Assembly (NCBI GenBank): GCA_049680185.1
Contig: JBAUHI010000027.1
Span: 62,001-126,000 of the forward strand
Origin: CAMLHU01 sp049680185
GTDB taxonomy: Bacteria; Gemmatimonadota; Gemmatimonadetes; Gemmatimonadales; GWC2-71-9
DNA: 64,000 bases
Reading direction: 5' to 3'
The translations under genes were made by a program, and so were the position numbers. Shown in pieces: positions 33,749 through 41,984 of this stretch (the stretch's first letter is position 1; each line of letters opens with the position of its first letter). The notes beneath the pieces were generated by a model, which was given only the letters and a program-made list of their open reading frames with translations, ran no database searches and was not told the DNA's origin.

Positions 33749-34717
33749 ATGCCCAGGAACGTCCCAGTCGACCCGCCAAAGACCGTCGTCGTGGCCCTCG
33801 GCGGCAATGCGTTGGCAGTGGCCAACGAACCGGCCACGATCGGCAACCAATTCCGGCACACGCGGGAAAGTCTGGCGCCGATCGTCGAGCTGGCACGGGC
33901 CGGGTGGAACATCGCCTTGGTGCACGGGAACGGTCCCCAGATCGGTGACGAACTGGTCCGGAATGAGACCGCCGTCGGACTGGTGGAACCGCTTCCCCTC
34001 GGCGTGCTGGTGGCAGGGACCGCCGGGTGGATCGGATACATGATCCAGCAATCGCTGCAGAATGCGCTCCGCCACGCCGGCATCGACCGCCCCGTGGTGA
34101 CGCTGGTCACGCAGACCGAGGTCGACCCCTCCGACCCCCAGCTGCACATCCCCGTCAAGCGGGCCGGCCATCCGCTCGATGCCGACCGGGCGCATCGCCT
34201 GGAAGCGCGCGGCATTCCGGTCAAGATGGATGCTGATGCTGTGCATTGGCACCGACTGACCGTGAGCCCGGTGCCGATCGGCGTGGTGGAGGCACCGTTG
34301 GTGGAGCGATTGGTGGCGACGGGCGTCATCGTGATCGCGGCGGGTGGGGGCGGACCGCCGGTCTTTCGTGACCCGACAGGCGACCTCGAAGGCGTGGATG
34401 GCGTGGTGGACAAGGATCGGGTGAGTGCGGTGCTTGCGCGGGATCTCCACGCTCAAGTCCTGATCATCCTGACCGAGGCCGATGCCGTCTACCGGGGGTG
34501 GGGCACGGCGTCGGCGTCCCCCATCCGCACGATGACGCTGGCGGAGGCCGATGCGCTGCTCGCATCGGGAACGTTGGAAAAGGGGAGCATCGCTCCCAAG
34601 GTCGAGGCCGGAGCTGCCTTCGTGCGCTTCGGCGGGGAACGGGCGATCATCGCCAAGTTGTCCGAAGGGCGGGCGGCCCTCGAGGGCCGGACCGGGACCA
34701 CCATCACGAGGATGTGA
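33749..34717 (+). CDS. arcC: carbamate kinase
   Basis: Carbamate kinase interconverts carbamoyl phosphate + ADP and carbamate + ATP, a substrate-level phosphorylation step. The 322-residue protein has the amino-acid-kinase fold with 'VVVALGGNALAVAN' at residues 13-26, 'ALVHGNGPQIGDELVRNE', 'GTAGWIGYMIQQSLQNAL', the glycine loop 'VIAAGGGGPPVFRDP', 'EGVDGVVDKDRVSAVLA' and 'EKGSIAPKVEAGAAFVR'. All are carbamate-kinase hallmarks. No arginine deiminase, ornithine carbamoyltransferase or purine-degradation gene lies nearby, so the source of carbamoyl phosphate is unknown. It is followed one base later by sucC, so it heads an arcC-sucC-sucD unit with its own promoter. Confidence 0.92.
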   Translation: MPRNVPVDPPKTVVVALGGNALAVANEPATIGNQFRHTRESLAPIVELARAGWNIALVHGNGPQIGDELVRNETAVGLVEPLPLGVLVAGTAGWIGYMIQQSLQNALRHAGIDRPVVTLVTQTEVDPSDPQLHIPVKRAGHPLDADRAHRLEARGIPVKMDADAVHWHRLTVSPVPIGVVEAPLVERLVATGVIVIAAGGGGPPVFRDPTGDLEGVDGVVDKDRVSAVLARDLHAQVLIILTEADAVYRGWGTASASPIRTMTLAEADALLASGTLEKGSIAPKVEAGAAFVRFGGERAIIAKLSEGRAALEGRTGTTITRM

Positions 34718-34718
34718 C

Positions 34719-35858
34719 GTGAATCTGCATGAATATCAGGCGCGGACCCTGTTACAGAAGGTCGGGGTCCCGATGTTCGAGGGCGATGTCGCTGCGACGC
34801 CGGACGAGGCCGCGGCGATCGCCAAGCGACTGGGCGGCAAGGTCGTGGTGAAGGCGCAGGTCCACGCCGGCGGCCGCGGGAAGGCCGGCGGTGTCAAGCT
34901 CGCCGCCACGCCGGCGGAGGCCAAGGATGCCGCGTCGAAGATCCTCGGGATGACGATCAAGGGGCTCACGGTCCACAAAGTGCTGGTCGTGCCGGCCGCG
35001 GACATCGCCTCCGAGGCCTACGTCGGCATCATCCTGGATCGGGAGTCGCAGCGCCCCGTGGTGATGGTGAGCCCGGCCGGCGGGATCGATATCGAGGAGG
35101 TCGCCGCCAAGACCCCCGAGAAGATCCTCAAGCTCCCGGTGGATCCCCGGTACGGGCTGTTGCCGCACCAGGCGATGACGTTGGGCTTCTTCCTGTACCA
35201 GGATTTTGCCCACGTGAAGGCGGCCGCGGCCATCCTGCAGCAGCTCTACCGGGCGTTCGATGGCAATGGTGCGTCGCTCGCCGAGATCAATCCGTTGGTG
35301 ACGACGCCGGACGGCAGGGTGCTGGCGCTCGACGCCAAGGTGAGCATCGATGACAACGAGCTCGACCGCCGTCCCGACCTTGCCGCCCTGCGGGACGACA
35401 CCGCCGAGGCCCCGAGCGAGGTCGAGGCCCGACGCGCCGGCCTCACGTTCATCAAGCTCGACGGCAACGTCGGGTGCGTGGTCAATGGCGCCGGCCTGGC
35501 CATGGCCACGATGGACCTCGTCAAGTACTACGGTGGCGATCCGGCCAACTTCCTTGATATCGGCGGCAGTTCGAACCCCGAAAAAGTTGTGAACGCCCTG
35601 CGGATCATCACCAGCGATCCCAACGTGAAGGGCATCCTGTTCAACATCTTTGGCGGGATCACCCGGACCGACGACGTCGCCAACGGCCTCAAGACGGCGC
35701 TGGCCAAGTTCCCCGTCAAGGTGCCGATCGTCGTCCGGCTGACCGGTACCAATGAGGTCGAGGCGGTCAAGATCCTCAAAGGGATCGGCATGGAGGCGTT
35801 GAGCGACATGGACGAGGCGGTCGCGCGCGTGGTCAAGCTCGTCCGGGAGGCTGCGTGA
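34719..35858 (+). CDS. sucC: succinyl-CoA synthetase beta subunit (ADP-forming type)
   Basis: The nucleotide-binding subunit of succinyl-CoA synthetase, which turns succinyl-CoA into succinate with formation of ATP or GTP. It is 379 residues long. The ATP-grasp domain is visible ('NLHEYQARTLLQKVGVPMF' at the start; 'KAQVHAGGRGKAGGVKLA' at about residues 45-62; 'LAEINPLVTTPDGRVLALDA' near 190). The C-terminal ligase domain has 'LDGNVGCVVNGAGLAMATMD', 'NFLDIGGSS' and 'FNIFGGITRTDDVA'. The start is GTG at 34719, one base after arcC. The GTGA overlap with sucD gives a 1:1 coupled pair. Confidence 0.96.
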   Translation: MNLHEYQARTLLQKVGVPMFEGDVAATPDEAAAIAKRLGGKVVVKAQVHAGGRGKAGGVKLAATPAEAKDAASKILGMTIKGLTVHKVLVVPAADIASEAYVGIILDRESQRPVVMVSPAGGIDIEEVAAKTPEKILKLPVDPRYGLLPHQAMTLGFFLYQDFAHVKAAAAILQQLYRAFDGNGASLAEINPLVTTPDGRVLALDAKVSIDDNELDRRPDLAALRDDTAEAPSEVEARRAGLTFIKLDGNVGCVVNGAGLAMATMDLVKYYGGDPANFLDIGGSSNPEKVVNALRIITSDPNVKGILFNIFGGITRTDDVANGLKTALAKFPVKVPIVVRLTGTNEVEAVKILKGIGMEALSDMDEAVARVVKLVREAA

Positions 35859-36727
35859 GCATCTTCATCGGGAAGTCGACGCGCCTGGTGGTGCAGGGCA
35901 TCACCGGGCGGGACGGATCGTTCCACGCCAAGCAGATGCTCGCCTACGGCACCAACGTGGTCGCCGGGGTCACGCCAGGGAAGGGTGGCCAGGTGTTCGA
36001 GGGCACGGTGCCGGTCTTCAACACCGTCGCCGAGGCCGTGAAGCAGGCGGGCGCCAACACCAGCGTCATCTATGTGCCGCCCGCCGGTGCTGCAGGCGCA
36101 ATCTATGAGGCGGTGGATGCCGGGATACAGCTCGTGGTGTGCATCACCGAGGGCGTCCCGGTGCTGGACATGACCCGGGTCATGCCCTACGTCCGGGAGC
36201 ACGGCGCCCGGCTCATCGGCCCGAATTGTCCGGGGGCGATCACGCCGGGGGAGGCCAAGGTCGGCATCATTCCCGGGAACATCTGTGCGCCGGGGCGGGT
36301 GGGACTCGTGTCGCGGAGCGGCACGCTGACGTATGAAGTGGTCAACCACCTGACCAAGCATGGCATCGGGCAGAGCACCTGCGTCGGCATCGGCGGCGAC
36401 CCGATCATCGGCACCAATTTCATCGACTGTCTCCGGGCCTTCCAGGACGATCCCAAGACCGACGCGATCGTGATGATGGGCGAGATCGGAGGCACCGACG
36501 AGCAGCACGCCGCCGACTTCGTGAAGCAGCATGTCACCAAGCCGGTGGTCGGGTTCATCGCCGGGCAGACCGCACCTCCCGGTCGCCGGATGGGCCATGC
36601 CGGTGCCATCATCTCGGGCCACGCTGGCACGGCCGCGGAAAAGATGGCGGCCTTCGAGGCCGCGGGGATCAGCGTGATGAAGCGCCCCGTCGATGTCGTG
36701 GCGCTGCTCAAGCAGCGGATGAAGTAG
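35855..36727 (+). CDS. sucD: succinyl-CoA synthetase alpha subunit
   Basis: The CoA-binding, phosphohistidine-carrying subunit, 290 residues. The CoA-binding domain has 'VQGITGRDGSFHAKQMLAYG' (about residues 13-32), the middle part has 'LIGPNCPGAITPGEAKVGII', and the active-site His248 lies in 'RRMGHAGAIISGHAGTA'. 'GEIGGTDEQHAADFV' is the glutamate-bearing power helix region. The start is GTG overlapping the sucC stop by four bases. With sucC it forms the complete enzyme. Confidence 0.96.
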   Translation: MSIFIGKSTRLVVQGITGRDGSFHAKQMLAYGTNVVAGVTPGKGGQVFEGTVPVFNTVAEAVKQAGANTSVIYVPPAGAAGAIYEAVDAGIQLVVCITEGVPVLDMTRVMPYVREHGARLIGPNCPGAITPGEAKVGIIPGNICAPGRVGLVSRSGTLTYEVVNHLTKHGIGQSTCVGIGGDPIIGTNFIDCLRAFQDDPKTDAIVMMGEIGGTDEQHAADFVKQHVTKPVVGFIAGQTAPPGRRMGHAGAIISGHAGTAAEKMAAFEAAGISVMKRPVDVVALLKQRMK

Positions 36728-36735
36728 TGCTCAAC

Positions 36736-36809
36736 GCTGAGAGCTCAGCGTCAAGAGCCAGACTCTTGGCGGTTCTCAGTTGTACGCGCTAGGCACTAAG
36801 CTCTAAGCC
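36736..36809. repeat. degenerate heptamer repeats between sucD and ndk
   Basis: The 100-base spacer reads in 7-base units from 36736: GCTGAGA, GCTCAGC, GTCAAGA, GCCAGAC and so on. It ends with a clean tandem CTAAGCT CTAAGCC at 36796-36809. The first two units together form CGCTGAG-AG-CTCAGCG, a near-palindrome. It has the same 7-base period as the arrays at 1324 and 4038 but a different unit. Confidence 0.6.
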
Positions 36810-36827
36810 TCTCTCTCGGAGTACCAC

Positions 36828-37265
36828 GTGTCGAACACCCAGGTCACGCTCGCGATCGTCAAGCCCGATGCTGTCGCCAACCAGAAGATCGGCGCCATCG
36901 TCGCCCACCTCGAGCGCGAGGGCTTCGTGGTCCGGGCCGCCCGGATGGTCCGCCTGACGGGGGCGGAGGCCGGTGCCTTCTATGCCGTGCACGAAGGGCG
37001 GCCATTCTACCCGGAACTGGTCGAATTCATGACCAGCGGGCCCTGTGTGCCTCTGGCGCTGGAGCGGGCCGACGCCGTGGCCCACCTCCGGTCGGTCATC
37101 GGCGCCACGGACCCCAAGGACGCCGCACCCGGGACCATCCGGAAGCTGCACGCCGAATCGAAGGGCAAGAACGCCATTCACGCGTCGGACAGTCCGGAGA
37201 ATGCGGCCCGGGAAGTGGCGTTCTTCTTCACCGAGGCGGAGCGGGCCGGACTCTTCTCGAAGTGA
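36828..37265 (+). CDS. ndk: nucleoside diphosphate kinase
   Basis: Transfers the terminal phosphate of ATP to other nucleoside diphosphates through a phosphohistidine. The 145-residue length is normal. 'TLAIVKPDAVANQKIGAIV' opens the protein, and the active-site His118 sits in 'KGKNAIHASDSPENAAREVA' (the usual motif is HGSDS; here the Gly is Ala). The start is GTG with a CGGAG ribosome site eight bases upstream. It lies just after sucCD, so enzymes that make ATP/GTP and redistribute phosphate are adjacent, though a repeat-filled spacer intervenes. Confidence 0.95.
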   Translation: MSNTQVTLAIVKPDAVANQKIGAIVAHLEREGFVVRAARMVRLTGAEAGAFYAVHEGRPFYPELVEFMTSGPCVPLALERADAVAHLRSVIGATDPKDAAPGTIRKLHAESKGKNAIHASDSPENAAREVAFFFTEAERAGLFSK

Positions 37266-37296
37266 GCCGGCGCGCCCACTTTCGCGGCCCATCAAC

Positions 37297-37325
37297 TTGA
37301 CCTAACCTCGCACCCCTGATAGGTT
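37297..37325 (+). promoter_or_regulatory. sigma70-like promoter of the DUF177-rpmF-fatty acid cluster
   Basis: TTGACC (37297-37302) and TAGGTT (37320-37325) are separated by exactly 17 bases. The first gene's ATG is at 37334, so the predicted transcription start falls within two bases of the start codon. Confidence 0.55.
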
Positions 37326-37333
37326 TAGTGGCT

Positions 37334-37798
37334 ATGTTGCTGGTCGATCTGCGTGACCTCCAGAAGGGCCCGGTCGAGACCGTGGGCCGTGTTCCACCGG
37401 ACGATGAGCTCTTTGCTGGCCTCGAGCCTGCCCTCGCCACACCGCTGGCGGTGGAGGGTCGTCTGCAGGCGACGAGCGAGAGCGAGATCTTCTGGAACGG
37501 GCATCTCGCGGGCGAAGTGGTCGGGTCGTGTCGCCGGTGCCTGACGGAGGTGCGGCGGCCGGTGGAGGCTGATGTGGCGGCGCTCTTCACCGCCGATCCT
37601 GAGGCGGGCGATGACCCCGAGGTCTACCTCCTGGCGCCGCGCGCCACTCAGATCGACCTGCGCCCGATCGTGCGTGAGGAATTGTTGCTGGCGGTGCCGT
37701 CGTTCCTCCTCTGTCGGGAAGACTGCGCCGGACTGTGTCCGAACTGTGGTATTGACCTGAACCAGGGTCCGTGCGGGTGCACGGCCCCGAAGGCGTGA
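37334..37798 (+). CDS. DUF177 (YceD) family protein
   Basis: A 154-residue member of the DUF177/YceD family, which almost always precedes rpmF. E. coli YceD is implicated in 23S rRNA accumulation, but the biochemical role is unresolved. The C-terminal half carries four cysteines in two pairs, 'GSCRRCLTEV' (about residues 58-67) and 'CREDCAGLCPNCGIDLNQG' (from about 121), a zinc-ribbon-like pattern typical of the family. The ATG at 37334 was preferred; a GTG two codons earlier (37328) is possible. It heads a run rpmF-plsX-fabH-fabD that is conserved in many bacteria and links ribosome and lipid synthesis. Confidence 0.85.
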   Translation: MLLVDLRDLQKGPVETVGRVPPDDELFAGLEPALATPLAVEGRLQATSESEIFWNGHLAGEVVGSCRRCLTEVRRPVEADVAALFTADPEAGDDPEVYLLAPRATQIDLRPIVREELLLAVPSFLLCREDCAGLCPNCGIDLNQGPCGCTAPKA

Positions 37799-37810
37799 GC
37801 CGAGGATCCC

Positions 37811-37993
37811 ATGGCAGTCCCGAAGCGAAAGATGTCCAAGTCCCGCAAGCGTCTGCGTCGCGGGCAAGATTCTGGTGCTGGCATGCGGACGCAGGCGTGT
37901 CCCCGGTGTTCCAGCCCCAAGTTGCCGCATCGCGTTTGTCCGACGTGCGGATACTACCGGGGCAAGAAGGTGGTCGAAGTCGGGGACGAGTGA
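37811..37993 (+). CDS. rpmF: 50S ribosomal protein L32
   Basis: A 60-residue ribosomal protein. The N-terminus 'MAVPKRKMSKSRKRLRRG' is diagnostic. It is the zinc-binding form: two CxxC pairs, 'ACPRCSSPKLPHRVCPTCGY' (Cys30/33 and Cys43/46). GAGGA lies 3-7 bases before the ATG. Its stop overlaps the plsX GTG. Confidence 0.96.
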   Translation: MAVPKRKMSKSRKRLRRGQDSGAGMRTQACPRCSSPKLPHRVCPTCGYYRGKKVVEVGDE

Positions 37994-39009
37994 CCTTGAT
38001 CCGCGTGGCGCTGGACGGCATGGGGGGCGATCACGCTCCCGGGGCCGAGGTCGAGGGCGCTGCCCTCGCCTTGGCGGAGCTGCCGTCCACGTTCCGCGTG
38101 CAATTGGTCGGGCGTCCCGAGGTGCTGGAGCCGGAACTGGCCAAGCATCCTGAGATCGATCGGTCGCGATTGGACGTGATCGCGGCACCCGACGTCATCG
38201 GGATGGATGAACGGCCGCTCCACGCGGTCCGCAAGAAGCCGCATTCCAGTCTCGTCGTCGGGCTTGCCCTCCAGAAGGAAGGCAAGTCCGATGCGTATGT
38301 CTCGGCCGGCAATACCGGCGCGGTCCTCGCCGCGTCCACCCTCATGCTCGGCCTTCACGACGGCGTCAAGCGCGCCTCCGTGGCCACCCCGTTCCCGACC
38401 GCCGATGGCGCCGTGCTCGTCATCGACGGTGGCGCCAATGTCGACTGCACCGCCCAGGAGCTGGTCGGCTTCGCCCGGCTCGGGACGGTCTATATGCGTG
38501 ACATCCTGGGCCGCGCCGAGCCGGTGGTGGGACTCCTCAACGTCGGCGAGGAGGACGAGAAGGGGAACGCCGCCGTCCGCGAGGCCCATACACTCTTGAA
38601 GCGGACCTCGGGCCTGCGCTATGTCGGCAATATCGAGGGGCGCGACATCCTGGTGGGTCACGCCAAGTACGGCCAGCTCGATGTGGTCGTCTGCGATGGA
38701 TTCGTCGGGAATGTGGTGCTCAAGTTCTACGAGTCGGTGGCACGCCTCCTGGTGCGCCTCCTCAAGCGCGATGCGCCCGACGTCCTTGCCCGGGGCGATG
38801 TCCAGAAGGCCTTCCGGACCCTCGATTACTCCGAATACGGTGGCGCACCGCTCCTCGGCGTCCGGGGCGTGTCGATCATCGGGCACGGCTCGTCCGGCCC
38901 GACAGCCATCAAGAACGCCATCCGCGTCGCGGTCCAATCGGTGGAAGCAGACCTGAGCCGCCACATCGGTGAGGAATTCGCCCGGCCCGAAGCGACGGCC
39001 TTGGCATGA
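37990..39009 (+). CDS. plsX: phosphate acyltransferase PlsX
   Basis: PlsX converts acyl-ACP to acyl-phosphate for phosphatidic acid synthesis at the membrane surface. The 339-residue protein starts 'VTLIRVALDGMGGDHAPGAE' with the family's D-x-M-G-G-D signature. It continues with 'SAGNTGAVLAASTLMLG' (about residues 102-118), 'VIDGGANVDCTAQELVGFA' and 'VCDGFVGNVVLKFYES'. The GTG at 37990 overlaps the rpmF stop; a TTG six bases later is an alternative. It overlaps fabH by four bases. Confidence 0.95.
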   Translation: MTLIRVALDGMGGDHAPGAEVEGAALALAELPSTFRVQLVGRPEVLEPELAKHPEIDRSRLDVIAAPDVIGMDERPLHAVRKKPHSSLVVGLALQKEGKSDAYVSAGNTGAVLAASTLMLGLHDGVKRASVATPFPTADGAVLVIDGGANVDCTAQELVGFARLGTVYMRDILGRAEPVVGLLNVGEEDEKGNAAVREAHTLLKRTSGLRYVGNIEGRDILVGHAKYGQLDVVVCDGFVGNVVLKFYESVARLLVRLLKRDAPDVLARGDVQKAFRTLDYSEYGGAPLLGVRGVSIIGHGSSGPTAIKNAIRVAVQSVEADLSRHIGEEFARPEATALA

Positions 39010-39995
39010 TCCGTCGTCCCATCGCGTACATCGCCGGCCTCGGCACCGCCGTGCCGCCGCGCGTGGTCACCAACCACGACTTCGAGAAGACCCTCGAGAC
39101 GTCCGATCAGTGGATCGTTGAGCGCACCGGCATCCGGGAACGTCGTCATGCCGACCCCGGGATGACCGTGGCAGAGCTTGCCCGCCAGGCCAGCGTCACC
39201 GCGCTGGCGCAGGCTGGGATCACCGCGGCCGACCTCGGCAGCATCGTGCTCTCCACCGCGACACCCGATCGCTTGCTCCCCTCGACCGCCTGTGACCTGC
39301 AGGCGTTGCTCGGCGCCACCCGTGCCGCCGCGTTCGACATCACCGCCGCATGCCCCGGCTTCGTCTACGGCCTGACCATCGCGGAGGGGTTCATCGCGTC
39401 GGGGCAGAGCGAGAACGTGCTGGTGGTCGGCGCAGAGATGCTGACGACCATCACCGACATGACCGATCGGTCGACGGCCATCCTCTTTGGCGATGGCGCC
39501 GGTGCTGCGGTGCTCCGTCGGGCCACCGGCGACCGGGGAATGCTCTCGACGTTCATCCGGTCCGACGGCTCGTTGGCCGAACTGCTGTACCGGCCGGGGG
39601 GCGGCGCGGCGCGGCCGTTCAGTGCCCAGGTGCTGGAAGAGCGCAGTTACCTGATGAAGATGGCCGGCCGCGAGGTCTTCAAGGCAGCGGTGCTCACGAT
39701 GGCCGAAGCGTGCGACGAGGCGCTTACCCGCGCGGGCGTGACCGCGGAGGAGATCGACCTGATGGTACCTCACCAGGCCAACGTCCGCATCATCGAGGCC
39801 ACCGCCAAGCATGCCGGGATGCCGATGAGCAAGGTCATGGTGAACCTCGATCGCTACGGCAACACCTCCTCCGCGTCGATCCCGCTGGCACTGGTCGAGG
39901 CCGAGGCCGCCGGCCGGATCAAGCCGGGGTCGCTGTTGCTGCTGGTCGCGTTCGGCGCCGGCTTCACCTGGGGCAGCACGGTGGTGCGTTGGTGA
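39006..39995 (+). CDS. fabH: 3-oxoacyl-ACP synthase III (FabH)
   Basis: Starts fatty acid synthesis by condensing acyl-CoA with malonyl-ACP. The 329-residue protein has the Cys-His-Asn triad: Cys116 in 'ITAACPGFVYG', His256 in 'MVPHQANVRI' and Asn286 in 'RYGNTSSASIP'. 'QWIVERTGIRERRHA' near residue 35 is the CoA-entry segment of the family. ATGA overlap with plsX and GTGA overlap with fabD. Whether it prefers acetyl or branched starters cannot be read from the sequence. Confidence 0.95.
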   Translation: MIRRPIAYIAGLGTAVPPRVVTNHDFEKTLETSDQWIVERTGIRERRHADPGMTVAELARQASVTALAQAGITAADLGSIVLSTATPDRLLPSTACDLQALLGATRAAAFDITAACPGFVYGLTIAEGFIASGQSENVLVVGAEMLTTITDMTDRSTAILFGDGAGAAVLRRATGDRGMLSTFIRSDGSLAELLYRPGGGAARPFSAQVLEERSYLMKMAGREVFKAAVLTMAEACDEALTRAGVTAEEIDLMVPHQANVRIIEATAKHAGMPMSKVMVNLDRYGNTSSASIPLALVEAEAAGRIKPGSLLLLVAFGAGFTWGSTVVRW

Positions 39996-40918
39996 CGGTC
40001 GTCCTCTGTCCCGGGCAGGGGGCGCAGAAGGTCGGGATGGGCCACGACCTGGCCGAGCGCTTCCCGGTGGCCCGGGCCACCTTCCAGGCCATCGACGAGG
40101 CCATTGGCGCGCCGCTCTCCCGCCTCATGTGGGAAGGTCCTGAAGAGGAGCTGACCCGCACTCACAATGCGCAGCCCGCCATCCTGGCGCATACGGCGGC
40201 GGTCTTCGCGGTGGTGGGACAGGCACTGGGTCCGATCACGCTCGGGTTGGGACACAGCCTGGGCGAGTACAGCGCGTACGTCGTGGCCGGGGCGCTGACG
40301 CCCGCAGCCGCGGCCAAGCTGGTGCGGCGTCGGGGCGAGTTGATGTTCGAGGCGGGGACCCGACGCGCGGGTACGATGGCGGCGGTCCTGGGCCTCGCGG
40401 CCAGTGAGGTGGTCGCGGCCTGCGCCGAGGCATCGACCGGGAGTGAGGTCGCGGTCGCCGCGAACCTGAATGAACCGACCCAGACCGTCATCTCGGGCGA
40501 TCCCGCTGCCGTGCTCCGCGCGGGCGAAGGATGCAAGGCCCGCGGCGCCAAGCGGGTCATCGGCCTCAAGGTGAGTGGGGCATTCCACTCCCCGTTGATG
40601 GCGCCGGCGGTGCCCGCCCTGCGGGAGGCGCTCGGCACCGCGGGGTTTCAGGACCCGCGTTTCCCGGTCATCGCCAACGCCAGCGCAATGGCGGTGACCA
40701 CCGCTGGCGCCGCGATGACGCTCCTGGCCGAGCAGCTCACGGCACCAGTGCGCTGGGTGGAGTGCCAGCGGGAGGCCGCCCGCCTCGCCCCCGAGGCCCG
40801 TTACATCGAACTCGGCCCCGGCACGGTGCTCTCCGGGTTGCTCAAGAAGATCGTCCCCGGCGCCCTGAGCATTCCGCTCGGCAGCGCCGACGAGGTGGAA
40901 AAGTTCCTCGCCGCGTAA
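39992..40918 (+). CDS. fabD: malonyl-CoA:ACP transacylase FabD
   Basis: Loads malonyl groups onto acyl carrier protein. The 308-residue protein starts at GTG 39992 with 'VTVVLCPGQGAQKVGMGHDL'. The nucleophile is Ser89 in 'LGHSLGEYSAYV', and the catalytic His199 lies in 'KVSGAFHSPLM'. An Arg in 'VRRRGELMFEAG' near residue 112 should bind the malonyl carboxylate. GTGA overlap with fabH; a 40-base gap precedes fabG. Confidence 0.95.
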   Translation: MTVVLCPGQGAQKVGMGHDLAERFPVARATFQAIDEAIGAPLSRLMWEGPEEELTRTHNAQPAILAHTAAVFAVVGQALGPITLGLGHSLGEYSAYVVAGALTPAAAAKLVRRRGELMFEAGTRRAGTMAAVLGLAASEVVAACAEASTGSEVAVAANLNEPTQTVISGDPAAVLRAGEGCKARGAKRVIGLKVSGAFHSPLMAPAVPALREALGTAGFQDPRFPVIANASAMAVTTAGAAMTLLAEQLTAPVRWVECQREAARLAPEARYIELGPGTVLSGLLKKIVPGALSIPLGSADEVEKFLAA

Positions 40919-40958
40919 GCGGCCACCGATCGCCCGACCACCGTCCAAGCTGAGACAC

Positions 40959-41702
40959 ATGACCAGCACTGTCGATCTTTCCGGCAAGACCGCCTTCGTG
41001 ACCGGCAGCACCCGCGGCATCGGACGTGCTGTGGCCGTGGGTCTCCATGGCGCCGGCGCCAAGGTGGCCATCCTGGGTCGGGACGCGGGGCGGGCCCAGG
41101 CCGTGGCCGCGGAGATCGGTGAGCGGGCGCGGGGTTTTGCCTGCGATGTGGGCGATGCCGCGTCGATCCAGGCCGCGGTGGAGGCGGTGACCAAGGACCT
41201 GGGGCCGGTGGACATCCTGGTCAACAATGCCGGGATCACACGGGACAACCTCCTGTTGCGGATGGGGGACGACGAGTGGGACCAGGTGCTGGACGCCAAC
41301 CTGAAGGGCGCGTTCCGGACGGTGAAAGCAGTCCTCAAGGGGATGATGAAGCGGGGCGGGGGGCGCATCATCAACATCACCAGCATCGTCGGGCTCACGG
41401 GCAACAAGGGGCAGGCCAACTACGCCGCCAGCAAGGCCGGGCTCATCGGCTTCACCAAGTCGGTGGCCAAGGAGTACGCCAGCCGCAACATCCTGGCCAA
41501 TTGCGTCGCCCCGGGGTTCATCGAGACCGATATGACCTCGGCCTTGCCGCCTGAGGCGCGGGCCGCATTATTGAAGGACATCGCGCTGGAACGGTTGGGG
41601 CGCCCGGAGGACGTGGCAGGCGCGGTGCTGTTCCTGGCGTCGGACCTCGCGGCCTATGTGACGGGCCAGGTCCTCGTGGTCGATGGCGGGATGGTCATCT
41701 AG
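40959..41702 (+). CDS. fabG: 3-oxoacyl-ACP reductase FabG
   Basis: An NADPH-dependent short-chain dehydrogenase that performs the first reduction of each fatty acid cycle, 247 residues. The cofactor loop is 'VTGSTRGIGRAV' (14-25), 'NNAGITRDNLLLRM' follows at 89-102, and the catalytic residues are Asn114, Ser142, Tyr155 and Lys159 ('NYAASKAG'). The C-terminal 'VTGQVLVVDGGMVI' is the standard FabG end. It sits between fabD and acpP, so the role is clear despite the large family. Confidence 0.95.
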   Translation: MTSTVDLSGKTAFVTGSTRGIGRAVAVGLHGAGAKVAILGRDAGRAQAVAAEIGERARGFACDVGDAASIQAAVEAVTKDLGPVDILVNNAGITRDNLLLRMGDDEWDQVLDANLKGAFRTVKAVLKGMMKRGGGRIINITSIVGLTGNKGQANYAASKAGLIGFTKSVAKEYASRNILANCVAPGFIETDMTSALPPEARAALLKDIALERLGRPEDVAGAVLFLASDLAAYVTGQVLVVDGGMVI

Positions 41703-41738
41703 GGTCGGACACCTTCTTCAAGACTTTTCGAGGAACCC

Positions 41739-41981
41739 ATGAGCAGCAACGTTGAAGACAAGGTCAAGGACATCATCGTCGAAGAGCTCGGTGTCGAGCG
41801 CGAGAAGCTCACCGGCGAGGCGAGTTTCATGGAAGATCTGGGCGCCGACAGCCTTGACACCGTGGAGCTCGTGATGGCGTTCGAGAAGGAGTTCGACATC
41901 GATATCCCCGATGAGGATGCGGAGAAGCTCCGCACCGTTGGCGATGCCCTGAAGTACCTTCACGAGAAGATCGGGAAGTAG
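41739..41981 (+). CDS. acpP: acyl carrier protein
   Basis: The 80-residue acidic carrier of growing acyl chains. Ser38 in 'DLGADSLDTVELVMAFE' is the phosphopantetheine attachment site. It has the usual four-helix pattern and a high Glu/Asp content. A GAGGAA ribosome site precedes the ATG by four bases. It is placed between fabG and fabF, the common order. Confidence 0.97.
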   Translation: MSSNVEDKVKDIIVEELGVEREKLTGEASFMEDLGADSLDTVELVMAFEKEFDIDIPDEDAEKLRTVGDALKYLHEKIGK

Positions 41982-41984
41982 CCC

